A stretch of 64,000 bases of DNA from Enterococcus quebecensis. Lineage in GTDB: Bacteria; Bacillota; Bacilli; Lactobacillales; Enterococcaceae. The stretch's first letter is position 1, and every line of letters begins with the position of its first letter. The position numbers were made by a program, and so were the translations under genes. The notes beneath the pieces were generated by a model. It ran no database searches, was not told the origin of the DNA, and saw only the letters and a program-made list of their open reading frames with translations. Positions 42,345 through 50,812 of this stretch are shown here, piece by piece. The stretch is from contig NZ_MIKB01000015.1 of assembly GCF_001730365.1 (NCBI RefSeq), positions 1 through 64,000 on the forward strand, written 5' to 3'.

Positions 42345-42421
42345 TTGTTCATTAATGTTGCTATGCCAAAAACAGTCGTTTTCCATCTCCATCTCAAAAC
42401 CAATTAACCATGTAAACCCCA

Positions 42422-42454
42422 ACAAAAAAAGCCAACTTCAAAGTAGAAGTTGGC
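42422..42454 (-). terminator. Terminator of the dioxygenase/nitroreductase operon
   Basis: GCCAACTTC pairs with GAAGTTGGC, with seven Ts following on the minus strand. Confidence 0.85.
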
Positions 42455-42463
42455 CTCTTTTAC

Positions 42464-43309
42464 TTAATACCCAAATTTGATTTCCATCCCATTCGGATCT
42501 TTAATAGTGACTTGTTCGTTTTCACTTACATAATCAAGATTCGTTTCGGCGAGTTGTTTCATAAACAGCTCAAACGCTTCTCTAGACGGCAACTGAAAAG
42601 TATACCAAACCAAGCCTAACTGATTCTCACCAATTAGCGGTACATGTTCACCATTCCAAGTATTCGTCCCGATATGATGATGATACTCGCCTGCAGCCAA
42701 GAATTTTGCGCGTCTGCCAAAAGTTGATTTTAGAGAAAAACCAAGTTGTTCATAAAACGCCTCTGTTTCATCTAAATCTGCAACCTGCAAATGAACGTGC
42801 CCAATTCGTGAGCCTGGCGCCATGCCCAACCATTGTCTATCAGCTTCTGCAACCACTCCGTCACCATCTAATTCTTCGGTAACACCAATGATTTGTCCAT
42901 CGGCACGAATATCCCACTCGCTCTTTGGTTTATCACGATAGATTTCGATTCCATTACCTTCTGGATCCGTCAGATAAATTGCTTCGCTGTAACCATGATC
43001 AGCTGCTCCAATGTCAACATTGTTTTGCATTAACCAAAGTAAACTATTGCCTAAATCCTTACGAGAAGGTAGGAGAAAAGCAGTGTGATACAAGCCTGTC
43101 GTATTATTTTTCACCACAGGATCAACAAGTTCTTCTAAAATCAAAATAGGTTCAGAAGATTCTTGTACACCTAAGAAAGTTGTATTTCCTTCTTTTTTTA
43201 GTAAGACAAGTCCAATCATCTTCGTATAAAAATCTGTCATCATTTCCAGATTTTGCACGTTCAATTTCACTTGTTTTACAATTGTTTCTGGCGGTAATTT
43301 AGTCACCAT
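42464..43309 (-). CDS. VOC family protein, catechol-2,3-dioxygenase-like (CatE)
   Basis: A 281-residue protein with two VOC (glyoxalase/dioxygenase) modules. Metal ligands fit His in IGHVHLQVADLDETEAFYEQ's first turn, HHHIGTNTW, and Glu in NGMEIKFG. The family cleaves catechol-type rings and, with nitroreductases, protects against quinones. It follows the nitroreductase gene by 24 bases. Ribosome site AGGAGGGG. Confidence 0.82.
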   Translation of the reverse strand: MVTKLPPETIVKQVKLNVQNLEMMTDFYTKMIGLVLLKKEGNTTFLGVQESSEPILILEELVDPVVKNNTTGLYHTAFLLPSRKDLGNSLLWLMQNNVDIGAADHGYSEAIYLTDPEGNGIEIYRDKPKSEWDIRADGQIIGVTEELDGDGVVAEADRQWLGMAPGSRIGHVHLQVADLDETEAFYEQLGFSLKSTFGRRAKFLAAGEYHHHIGTNTWNGEHVPLIGENQLGLVWYTFQLPSREAFELFMKQLAETNLDYVSENEQVTIKDPNGMEIKFGY

Positions 43310-43333
43310 ACTTTTCCCCTCCTACACGTTTAA

Positions 43334-43930
43334 TTAGTTAAATTCTAAGAAACGCGCACTATCTTCCATGTATTCTTTTTCGCCAGCTGGTGCTTCGATT
43401 GAACCAAATACCAGTTGTGCTCTTAATTTCCATTGACTTGGAATTGACCATTCTTTTGCTACTGCTTCATCGATTATTGGATTGTAATGTTGTAAGTTTG
43501 CACCAATATTTTCTTGTGCTAATGCAGTCCAAACGTTTGCTTGTGTTAAACCACTTGCTTGTTCTGACCAAATTGGGAAATTATCTGCATATAATTCAAA
43601 TTGCTCTTGTAGATTTTTTACAATGTCCATATCTTCAAAGAAAAGTAATGTTCCAGTTCCAGCTGCAAAACTTTGTAATTTTGCTTGTGTATTAGGAAAT
43701 GCTTCTGCTGGCGTTAAAGGTTTTAATGCTTCTTCTGTCATTGACCAGAATTTTTTATGTGCATCACCAAATAAGAAAACTACACGTTGTGTTTGTGAGT
43801 TAAATGATGAAGGACTTTCTCTAACAACTTCTTTAACTAAAGCTGTGATTTCTTCTTTTGATTGTGTTAAATTATCTCCTAAAGCGTAGATTGAACGGCG
43901 TTTTTTTAATGCTTGAATAAATTCTGTCAT
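43334..43930 (-). CDS. Nitroreductase family protein
   Basis: A 198-residue FMN-dependent nitroreductase of the HBN/YdgI-like group: RRSIYALGD at the N-terminus (FMN phosphate Arg), SPSSFNSQTQRVVFL, and QENIGANLQHYNP. It probably reduces nitro compounds or quinones with NAD(P)H. It is the first gene of a two-gene unit with the ring-cleavage dioxygenase, a pairing seen in quinone-stress regulons. Confidence 0.88.
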   Translation of the reverse strand: MTEFIQALKKRRSIYALGDNLTQSKEEITALVKEVVRESPSSFNSQTQRVVFLFGDAHKKFWSMTEEALKPLTPAEAFPNTQAKLQSFAAGTGTLLFFEDMDIVKNLQEQFELYADNFPIWSEQASGLTQANVWTALAQENIGANLQHYNPIIDEAVAKEWSIPSQWKLRAQLVFGSIEAPAGEKEYMEDSARFLEFN

Positions 43931-44046
43931 GATAATTGCTCCTTTTCGATTTCAAATAGTTTTTAGATTACTTTTACAGTATAACCCCTTACTAAAAGTA
44001 AGTAAAGAGATTTGACTTACTTTTTATAAGTTTTTTTCTAAACAAA

Positions 44047-44086
44047 AGAAAAAGCCTGAGACAACAGGTTTCTTGCCTCAAACTTT
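44047..44086 (-). terminator. Terminator after the DUF1304 gene
   Basis: AAGTTTGAGGCAA pairs with TTGTCTCAGGCTT, then TTTTCTTTTG on the minus strand. Confidence 0.7.
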
Positions 44087-44093
44087 TCTATAA

Positions 44094-44459
44094 TTATCTA
44101 AATATCAAAAGAGTTACTAATGTAATAATTGCTGGAAGTCCTTGTTTTAATAGAATTGATTTTGAAGAAGTCAATCCACCATAAACCGCAGCAACAGTCA
44201 CACATAGGATGAAGAAAGTCACCACACTCCAACTATTAGAAGCAAAAAATGCTCCCCATAAAATACCTGTAGCTAAAAAGCCATTATACAATCCTTGATT
44301 TTTAAATAAGGTTTGAACTCGTTGATCTTCTAAAAATTCTTTATCCAATCCGAATGAACGTTGGGCTGTAGAAGATGTGGTCTGAAACATTTCTAAATAT
44401 AAAATATAGTAGTGTTCCAGCGCAACAATAACAGCTAAAACTAAGGGAATGATGTGCAT
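44094..44459 (-). CDS. DUF1304 family membrane protein
   Basis: A 121-residue protein with four membrane segments (IPLVLAVIVALEHYYILYLE, GFLATGILWGAFF, FFILCVTVAAVYGGL, LPAIITLVTLLIF). LYLEMFQT and QGLYNGFLA are family hallmarks. Function unknown. It overlaps the nitroreductase gene's end in arrangement (ribosome site AGGAGG inside the upstream gene), so the two are co-expressed, probably under the divergent ArsR repressor. Confidence 0.85.
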   Translation of the reverse strand: MHIIPLVLAVIVALEHYYILYLEMFQTTSSTAQRSFGLDKEFLEDQRVQTLFKNQGLYNGFLATGILWGAFFASNSWSVVTFFILCVTVAAVYGGLTSSKSILLKQGLPAIITLVTLLIFR

Positions 44460-44470
44460 GACTGGTCCTC

Positions 44471-45109
44471 CTATCTCCAAGTTGTAATATCTTCAGCTGG
44501 TAAACGATATGAAGGGTAACCTTCTTCATTTGCTTTACCGATTGAAACAATCATTACTGGGTAATAACGTGCTTCATCCATATCTAATGCTTTAGCGATT
44601 TTTTCTCGGTCAAAACCACCGATCGGATTTGTATCGTAGCCATACGCACGAGCAACCAGCATCAAATTCATCGCTGCTAAGGCTCCGTCGATAATCGCCA
44701 TTTCTTTTTTCTCTTCTGTAGACATTTGTTCAAATAGTGGACTTAACATCTCTAACTGACGTTCTTTGACTTCTTGAGGCATTAGGTTTTGTTCAACTGC
44801 TGTGCCATAGATTTTTTCTGCATGTTCAAAACTATTTAGATCTCCAAAAATTACGATCATTGCAGCAGATGTCTCATTTTGCACCTTATTAAAACGCACA
44901 AGAGGTGCGATTGCTTCTTTTCCTTCATCACTTGCAACAACTGCAAAACGCCATGGCTGCATGTTCACAGAAGAAGGTGCTTTAACAGTATCGTTAATGA
45001 TTTGCTCCATTTCTTCAGGGCTGATTTTAACAGTTGGATCATAATTACGAATCGATCTTCTACCGTTCATAATCGTATCGAAATTATTTTCTTTATATGT
45101 GTTTTTCAT
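44471..45109 (-). CDS. Nitroreductase family protein
   Basis: A 212-residue FMN-dependent nitroreductase: GRRSIRNYDP, APSSVNMQPWRFAVV, and IGGFDREKIAKALDM. The ATG at 45109 has GGAGG five bases upstream. It is transcribed divergently from an ArsR-type regulator with about 100 bases between, so that regulator probably controls it and DUF1304. Confidence 0.88.
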   Translation of the reverse strand: MKNTYKENNFDTIMNGRRSIRNYDPTVKISPEEMEQIINDTVKAPSSVNMQPWRFAVVASDEGKEAIAPLVRFNKVQNETSAAMIVIFGDLNSFEHAEKIYGTAVEQNLMPQEVKERQLEMLSPLFEQMSTEEKKEMAIIDGALAAMNLMLVARAYGYDTNPIGGFDREKIAKALDMDEARYYPVMIVSIGKANEEGYPSYRLPAEDITTWR

Positions 45110-45200
45110 AATATCCTCCATTTTCTTCTTTCGTTCGATTATTTTCGAACATTAAGAATATATCACTCTCAAAGCGATATGTAAAGTAGAATGTTTATGT

Positions 45201-45206
45201 TATAAT
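45201..45206 (+). promoter_or_regulatory. Extended -10 promoter abutting the ArsR start codon
   Basis: TGTTATAAT (extended -10) ends six bases before the ATG of the ArsR gene. Transcription would start at or next to the A of ATG, giving a leaderless mRNA; no ribosome site is present. Confidence 0.6.
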
Positions 45207-45212
45207 CTGTTT

Positions 45213-45524
45213 ATGAAAAATAAATCAACCGATACCAACAATGATCCTGTTCTACAAGCGCTTCAAGCAGTCAGTGATCCGATTCGTTTAAACATCCTTA
45301 CTTGCTTGCTACTAGATGGTGAAAAGCGGATTACCTCAGAAAAGTATAATATTGTAAAATCTACTTTATCTCACCATATAAAATTGCTTAAGGATGCTAA
45401 ACTCATTCAAGAAATAAAAATAGGTACAACTAAAACGTACATTTTAAACAAAGACTACATCCAGCAAGAATTACCCGGATTATTAGAACTGATTCTCTTT
45501 CGAGCGCAACGAACAAATAAATAA
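45213..45524 (+). CDS. ArsR/SmtB family transcriptional regulator
   Basis: A 103-residue winged-helix protein: ALQAVSDPIRLNILTCLL and YNIVKSTLSHHIKLLKDAKL (recognition helix). No CxC metal site is seen, so it is likely a redox or ligand sensor rather than a metal sensor. It faces the nitroreductase/DUF1304 pair and probably represses it. Its mRNA seems to be leaderless. A bidirectional terminator follows. Confidence 0.88.
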   Translation: MKNKSTDTNNDPVLQALQAVSDPIRLNILTCLLLDGEKRITSEKYNIVKSTLSHHIKLLKDAKLIQEIKIGTTKTYILNKDYIQQELPGLLELILFRAQRTNK

Positions 45525-45566
45525 CCCATCATCAACACTTTAAACTGTTGATGATGGGTTATTTAT
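45517..45566. terminator. Bidirectional terminator
   Basis: AACCCATCATCAACA pairs perfectly with TGTTGATGATGGGTT between the convergent ArsR and oxidoreductase genes, A-rich before and T-rich after. Confidence 0.88.
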
Positions 45567-46508
45567 TTACTCTGCCATTGCTATAACAATTTTTCCTACT
45601 GCATGATGAGTTTCACTTAGTGCATGTGCATCGTAGATTCCTTGTCTAGAAAATGGAAATACTTCGCCAATTACTGAAACTACTTTACCAGAGGCCATTA
45701 GATCTGCAATTTCTTGTAATTGTTTTCCATTGGTTTGAAGCCAGATACTTTCTGCTTTGATATTTTTTTCTTTTGCTAATGATTCATCTGCAATCCCCAC
45801 AATTGAAATCAAACACCCTGTATTTGGTTTTAGTACAGAAAAGCTTGATTTTTGAACCTCTCCGCCCATCGTATCAAATACTAAGTCAATGTCAGTCAGT
45901 ACCTCAGCAAAATTCGTTGTGTGGTAGTCAATCACTTCATCAGCTCCAAGTTTTTCTAACAACGCATGATTTTTTTCACTAGCCGTTGTGATAACATAAG
46001 CGCCTGCTTGCTTCGCTAATTGGATTGCATAGGTTCCCACACCACCTGCTCCAGCATGAATCAATACTTTCTCTCCTTTTTGAAGTTTGCCATGGTCAAA
46101 AAGTGCTTGCAAAGCAGTTAAACCAGCTAATGGAACAGCTGCAGCTTGCTCAAATGTTACATTTTCAGGAATTCTCGCTAATAAGTTTTCATCAACAATC
46201 GTTTCCTGTGCATAGGTTCCAAAACGTGTTGTTTCTGGACGAGCAAATACTTTGTCTCCCACTTTCCAATCAGTCACCTTGCTACCAACTTCTAGGATGA
46301 TCCCTGCAACGTCCCATCCTAAAATGATTGGAAACGGCCAATCAAACATTTGTTTTAGATAACCTTCTCTTAATTTCCAGTCAATTGGATTGATTGATGT
46401 TGCGTATTCTTTTACTAGCACTTGGTTTTCTTTTAATTCAGGTAAGGTTACGTCTTGCTCGGTTAATTCTTCTTTACCACCGTATTGATTGATTACTACT
46501 GCTTTCAT
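45567..46508 (-). CDS. NADP-dependent oxidoreductase (zinc-less quinone reductase, MDR family)
   Basis: A 313-residue medium-chain reductase: NPIDWKLREGYL, GWDVAGIILEVGSKV, VLIHAGAGGVGTYAIQLAKQ (NADPH-binding GxGxxG variant) and a C-terminal AVGKIV. Catalytic zinc ligands of alcohol dehydrogenases are absent, as in quinone oxidoreductases. Together with neighbouring nitroreductases it suggests an electrophile or quinone detoxification neighbourhood. Confidence 0.88.
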   Translation of the reverse strand: MKAVVINQYGGKEELTEQDVTLPELKENQVLVKEYATSINPIDWKLREGYLKQMFDWPFPIILGWDVAGIILEVGSKVTDWKVGDKVFARPETTRFGTYAQETIVDENLLARIPENVTFEQAAAVPLAGLTALQALFDHGKLQKGEKVLIHAGAGGVGTYAIQLAKQAGAYVITTASEKNHALLEKLGADEVIDYHTTNFAEVLTDIDLVFDTMGGEVQKSSFSVLKPNTGCLISIVGIADESLAKEKNIKAESIWLQTNGKQLQEIADLMASGKVVSVIGEVFPFSRQGIYDAHALSETHHAVGKIVIAMAE

Positions 46509-46598
46509 AATTTATTACTCCTCCGTTTGTTTTACAAAATGTGAATTCAGTATACTCCTTCTTCTTTATTTAAGTAAAAAATATGCTTATAAAAAATA

Positions 46599-46625
46599 AG
46601 GACAAAGCAATAAATACTTTGTCCT
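46599..46625 (-). terminator. Terminator after the ABC permease gene
   Basis: AGGACAAAG pairs with CTTTGTCCT, followed by TTATTTTTTA on the minus strand. Confidence 0.8.
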
Positions 46626-46641
46626 AAACGATTTTCAACTC

Positions 46642-47925
46642 TTATTCATATCGCAATGACTCAATTGGATCTAACTTCGCTGCTCTTCGTGCTGGTAGAG
46701 TTCCTGCAAGGAATGCGATTCCCATGATTACAAGAATGATCATAGCAGATGACGAAAGTGAGAATTGAATCAAGGTAAAACCTGTCAATGATTTCAAGAA
46801 GGAATCAGCGGCTATTTGATTAATCAAAGCGCCAGCCCCGACTGCTCCCAAAATCCCTAGAAGAGAACCTAAAAATCCAATCAACGCCGCCTCTACACTA
46901 AAAATCGTAAAGACTTTACCACTGCTAAGTCCCATCGCTTTCATCAAACCAATTTCTCTCGTACGTTCTTGAACTGACATGTACAAGGTGTTGATAATTC
47001 CGAAACTTGCCGCTAGTAACGCAATTGCACCAAACATCGTTAAAACACCTGTTACAGCATTGATTACATTACGGATCATGCCGATTTGATCTTCAACTGT
47101 TTGACCCATATATCCTGCTTTATCCAAACGCTCTTTCACATCTGCGATTTCAGTTTTTGTTACATCTTTACTCATTTCACCCATGATCAATCCATACTGT
47201 CCAGTCATCGCTTCTGGTAACCCTTCTTCGTTGATTTTTGAAATTTCATCAACAAGAGAACGATTCAATAGCGACATCCCGCCTTGGATCAAACTAGTAT
47301 TTCGTACACCAGCGATCGTCGCTTCAATGATTTTTTCTTCACCTGTAGCAGAAGACGTTGCGCCTATTTTCACTGTTTTACCAATCGCTTCTTCACTAGA
47401 TTTGTAACCTAGAGATTTCACATATTCTGGTGCTAGATTAATTTGAAATTCCGAACTATTCTGATCGGCTGCTTTGCCAGCTTCAAGATCGACATTTAAG
47501 TCTTCTAACATAGGCATTGCAGAGAATACATATTTTTCATTGTTCTTGCCTGAAATGTAAGTTGTTGAAACAGACTTCATTGCTTCGGCATTTTTGATTC
47601 CTTTGATTTTTTTGATCTTATCAAGATCTTTGCTGTCCAATGTTTCTTGTTGCTGCATTGAACTTGTTTTCTTCGCCGCATCGTATTTAGCTGGTTCGCC
47701 GTCTTCACCAACACTACCACTAACTTTTAGTTGGATCATCATTTGATTTTGACCACCAACACTACCAACCTGCTTATCGATATAATCATTGACACCGATG
47801 TTTACACCCGTAGTTAAAGAGATCGTAAATGCGCCGATAAAGATCGCAACGATTGTCAACATCGTCCGCCCTTTGTTACGCAGCAAATTTGAACTAGCTG
47901 ATTTTAAAATATCACTGAATTTCAT
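46642..47925 (-). CDS. ABC transporter permease, MacB/FtsX family
   Basis: A 427-residue protein: N-terminal membrane segment (LLRNKGRTMLTIVAIFIGAF), a large extracytoplasmic MacB-type domain (about residues 45-270), then three membrane segments with the FtsX motif MSVQERTREIGLMKAMGLS and a C-terminal ARRAAKLDPIESLRYE. MacB-like pairs export peptides or drugs, or sense cell-envelope stress; substrate unknown. It starts directly after the ATPase gene stop. Confidence 0.9.
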   Translation of the reverse strand: MKFSDILKSASSNLLRNKGRTMLTIVAIFIGAFTISLTTGVNIGVNDYIDKQVGSVGGQNQMMIQLKVSGSVGEDGEPAKYDAAKKTSSMQQQETLDSKDLDKIKKIKGIKNAEAMKSVSTTYISGKNNEKYVFSAMPMLEDLNVDLEAGKAADQNSSEFQINLAPEYVKSLGYKSSEEAIGKTVKIGATSSATGEEKIIEATIAGVRNTSLIQGGMSLLNRSLVDEISKINEEGLPEAMTGQYGLIMGEMSKDVTKTEIADVKERLDKAGYMGQTVEDQIGMIRNVINAVTGVLTMFGAIALLAASFGIINTLYMSVQERTREIGLMKAMGLSSGKVFTIFSVEAALIGFLGSLLGILGAVGAGALINQIAADSFLKSLTGFTLIQFSLSSSAMIILVIMGIAFLAGTLPARRAAKLDPIESLRYE

Positions 47926-48606
47926 CTACTCATCTCCTCCAACAATTAGTCCATCACGAACATGAATTTGTCGATCACAACGTGCAGCAAGTTCTGGATC
48001 ATGGGTTACAATGATCAATGTGATCCCTTTTTCTTTATTTAAATCAAATAACAGCTGTTCGATCTTATCTCCTGTTGTTGAATCCAAATTTCCTGTTGGC
48101 TCATCTGCAAAAATGATTTTTGGATTATTCACTAACGCACGAGCAATACAAACCCGTTGCTTTTGACCGCCGGATAAATTATTGGCTTTATTATTGACTT
48201 TGTCATCTAATTCAACAGCTTTAAGTGCTTCAAGTGCCATTTGTTTACGTTTGCTATTTGAGATACCGCCAATTTTTAGCGGTAACATCACATTATTTAA
48301 AACCGTATCTTTAGGATTCATAAAAAATTGTTGAAACACAAATCCAAATTGTTTATTTCTTGTTTTATCTAGTTCTTTTTTACTAATGCTCGTTACATTT
48401 TGATCGTTTAGTAAAATCTCTCCTGAAGTTGGTTGATCCAACAAAGCCAAAATATGCATGAATGTTGATTTTCCAGATCCGCTTTTCCCAATAATTGCTA
48501 CGGATTCTCCTTCTTCGATTTTTAAATCTATCCCTTTTAATGCATCAAATTTTGATTCATTACGACCGTAACTTTTTTTTATATTTCTTGCTTCGATTAC
48601 AGACAT
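47926..48606 (-). CDS. ABC transporter ATP-binding protein, MacB-type
   Basis: A 226-residue ATPase: Walker A GKSGSGKST, Q-loop FVFQQFFMNP, signature LSGGQKQRVCIARAL, Walker B IIFADEPTGNLD, switch His in VTHDPEL. It pairs with the permease that follows without a gap. No regulator gene is adjacent. Confidence 0.93.
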   Translation of the reverse strand: MSVIEARNIKKSYGRNESKFDALKGIDLKIEEGESVAIIGKSGSGKSTFMHILALLDQPTSGEILLNDQNVTSISKKELDKTRNKQFGFVFQQFFMNPKDTVLNNVMLPLKIGGISNSKRKQMALEALKAVELDDKVNNKANNLSGGQKQRVCIARALVNNPKIIFADEPTGNLDSTTGDKIEQLLFDLNKEKGITLIIVTHDPELAARCDRQIHVRDGLIVGGDE

Positions 48607-48766
48607 GTTACCCCTCCATTGATTTGCTAATATTAAGAAAATATTTTCAAGATTTACTCACCCTATTTTCACCTTTACTCCTTTCTGCTTCTCTTATTAT
48701 TTTGAAGTAATTTACAGTCATTGTCATGGTACTTAGGACCTATATTTCACGGACTTAAGTTGGATA

Positions 48767-48813
48767 AAAAAAACAACACCTACTAGCCGCTAGTACTAAT
48801 AAGCATTGTTTGC
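48767..48813 (-). terminator. Terminator after glycerate kinase
   Basis: AACAATGC...ACTAGC pairs with GCTAGT...GTTGTT, followed by eight Ts on the minus strand. Confidence 0.7.
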
Positions 48814-48843
48814 TCTCTTTTTTGATAACACTATCTAAATACT

Positions 48844-49974
48844 CTATTTCCCGTATCTCTTCATCAAAGTCAACAAATTTAATGAACGATCTACCGCTTT
48901 CTCTAAGTTTATATTTGCCTCTTTAAGAGCTTCATCTAAGCTTGTTATCCGATCAACAATTGGAATGATGACAGATACTCCCTCCTCATGAAAAAGTATG
49001 GAATTTCCTTTAAAACTACCCACAAAAGCGACAACTGGCACGTTATATTTTTTGGCAATACGTCCAATTCCAACTGGAACTTTCCCTTGAAGGCTTTGAT
49101 TATCCATTTGCCCCTCACCAGTGATCACTAAATCAGCTTGCCTGATCAACGCTTCTAAATCTGTTTGTTCTGAGATAAACTCAAATCCAGACTGAACCAT
49201 TCCTTTCAAAAAAAATCTAATAGCAAATCCCATGCCGCCAGCTGCACCATCTCCTTTGGATGGTTTATCATCTCCACTAGCTATTTTCTGATAGTTACGC
49301 ATGCCCTCTTCGTATCTAGCCAGCTCATTTTTTTCTAAGCCTTTTTGTTGCCCAAACATATAAACTGCACCTGTTTCACCTAATAAAGGACTGTCAACAT
49401 CGGAAGCAATATAAAATGCAACATCAGCTAATCTTTCATCTAATTTCTTAACAGATATACGCGCAACTTTTGCTAAACTACTTCCTTTGGCAGGTAATAA
49501 TTGATCTTCTTGATCAAAAAATTCTACTCCCAAAGCATTCAGCACTCCAATGCCACCATCTATTGTACCTGTTCCGCCTAACCCTACAACAATTCTTTTA
49601 GCGCCTTTTTCAACTGCTGCTTGAATCAACTCTCCTGTACCATAGGAGGAAGTATTTAAAGGATGAGTCTGTTTAATGGCATCTAAATACTGGATGCCAG
49701 AAGCCGCAGCTGACTCGATCACTGCTAATTTTTCAGATTTAAACCAGCCATAATCAACAGTAACTAATTGACCATTTAAAGCTTGGACTTGCTGAGTTAT
49801 TTTCTGTCCACCTTTATTTTTCATAACGGCTTCAACTGTCCCTTCACCACCATCAGCAATCGCTATTGCTGTGACAGAATGACCTTTTTCAGCAAAAATC
49901 TTGGCAATGATTTGATTTGCTTCAACGCTAGTTAATGATCCTTTCATAGAATCAATAGCCGTAACAATATTCAT
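48844..49974 (-). CDS. Glycerate kinase (GarK/GlxK family)
   Basis: A 376-residue kinase phosphorylating glycerate. IAIADGGEGTVEAVM, GLGGTGTIDGGIGVLNALG, PSKGDGAAGGMGFA and LVITGEGQMDNQSLQGK are the family signatures. It is alone between two terminators, possibly linked to sugar-acid use. Ribosome site is AAAGGGG before the ATG. Confidence 0.95.
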   Translation of the reverse strand: MNIVTAIDSMKGSLTSVEANQIIAKIFAEKGHSVTAIAIADGGEGTVEAVMKNKGGQKITQQVQALNGQLVTVDYGWFKSEKLAVIESAAASGIQYLDAIKQTHPLNTSSYGTGELIQAAVEKGAKRIVVGLGGTGTIDGGIGVLNALGVEFFDQEDQLLPAKGSSLAKVARISVKKLDERLADVAFYIASDVDSPLLGETGAVYMFGQQKGLEKNELARYEEGMRNYQKIASGDDKPSKGDGAAGGMGFAIRFFLKGMVQSGFEFISEQTDLEALIRQADLVITGEGQMDNQSLQGKVPVGIGRIAKKYNVPVVAFVGSFKGNSILFHEEGVSVIIPIVDRITSLDEALKEANINLEKAVDRSLNLLTLMKRYGK

Positions 49975-50067
49975 TTTCAGTCCCCTTTCATATGCTAATG
50001 GAACTAGCTTATCCTCTTTATTTTACCATCCTTTTGGCTTTTAAGAGCTTATATATATCTTCTTCTA

Positions 50068-50124
50068 AAAAAGCAGGCTAAGATAAGAAAACTTAAAAGT
50101 TTTTTATCTTAGCCTGCTTTTTTA
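50068..50124 (-). terminator. Terminator of the kdp operon
   Basis: AAAAAGCAGGCTAAGATAA pairs with TTATCTTAGCCTGCTTTTT at the end of kdpE. Confidence 0.88.
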
Positions 50125-50125
50125 T

Positions 50126-50812
50126 CTATTTCTCCAACATTCGATAACCAATGCCAATCTCAGTCAAAATATATTCTGGTTCAACTGGATTATCTTCAAT
50201 TTTTTTGCGAATGTTTGACATATTTACTCTAAGGGTTTGGCTTTCATTACTATAAGGTCCCCAGACTTTCTGGGAAATATAGGTATGAGTCAGTACCTTC
50301 CCAATATTTTCGCCTAGGACTTGAATAATTTTATATTCATTTGGCGTTAAATGGATCACTTTTCCTTGTTTACTAACAGTGTGATGTTCAATATCAATGC
50401 ATAAATCACCATTAATAATTTTCTTCACTTCTGTTTTCGAGTCAGTACCATTTGTTGCATGTCTTAATGCCGTTCTAATTCTAGCAAGTAACTCAGGTGT
50501 ACCAAAAGGCTTCGTAATGTAGTCGTCTGCCCCTAAATCCAGTGCTTCCACTTTATTATTTTCATGATCACGGGCTGAAATAATAATGATCGGTACAGGA
50601 GATGTTTCACGAATTTTTTTTAACACTTCGATTCCGTCTTGATCTGGTAATCCTAAATCAAGCAAAATCAAATCCACAGGCCACATGCGAAATGTGGATA
50701 AACCTTCTAAAGCTGAATGAGCTAAATGAATCGTATGCTTTTCTTTTTCTAATACAGCACCCATAAATTCTGCAATCACATCATCATCTTCAATAATCAA
50801 AATCGTTGCCAT
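50126..50812 (-). CDS. kdpE: Response regulator KdpE
   Basis: A 228-residue OmpR/PhoB-type regulator: receiver domain with ILIIEDDDVIAEFM, phospho-Asp in LILLDLGLPDQDG and Lys in ITKPF; C-terminal winged helix (LTPNEYKIIQVLGENIGKVL). It activates kdpFABC when KdpD senses low potassium or osmotic stress. ATG at 50812 overlaps the kdpD stop (TGATG), so it is coupled. Confidence 0.94.
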   Translation of the reverse strand: MATILIIEDDDVIAEFMGAVLEKEKHTIHLAHSALEGLSTFRMWPVDLILLDLGLPDQDGIEVLKKIRETSPVPIIIISARDHENNKVEALDLGADDYITKPFGTPELLARIRTALRHATNGTDSKTEVKKIINGDLCIDIEHHTVSKQGKVIHLTPNEYKIIQVLGENIGKVLTHTYISQKVWGPYSNESQTLRVNMSNIRKKIEDNPVEPEYILTEIGIGYRMLEK

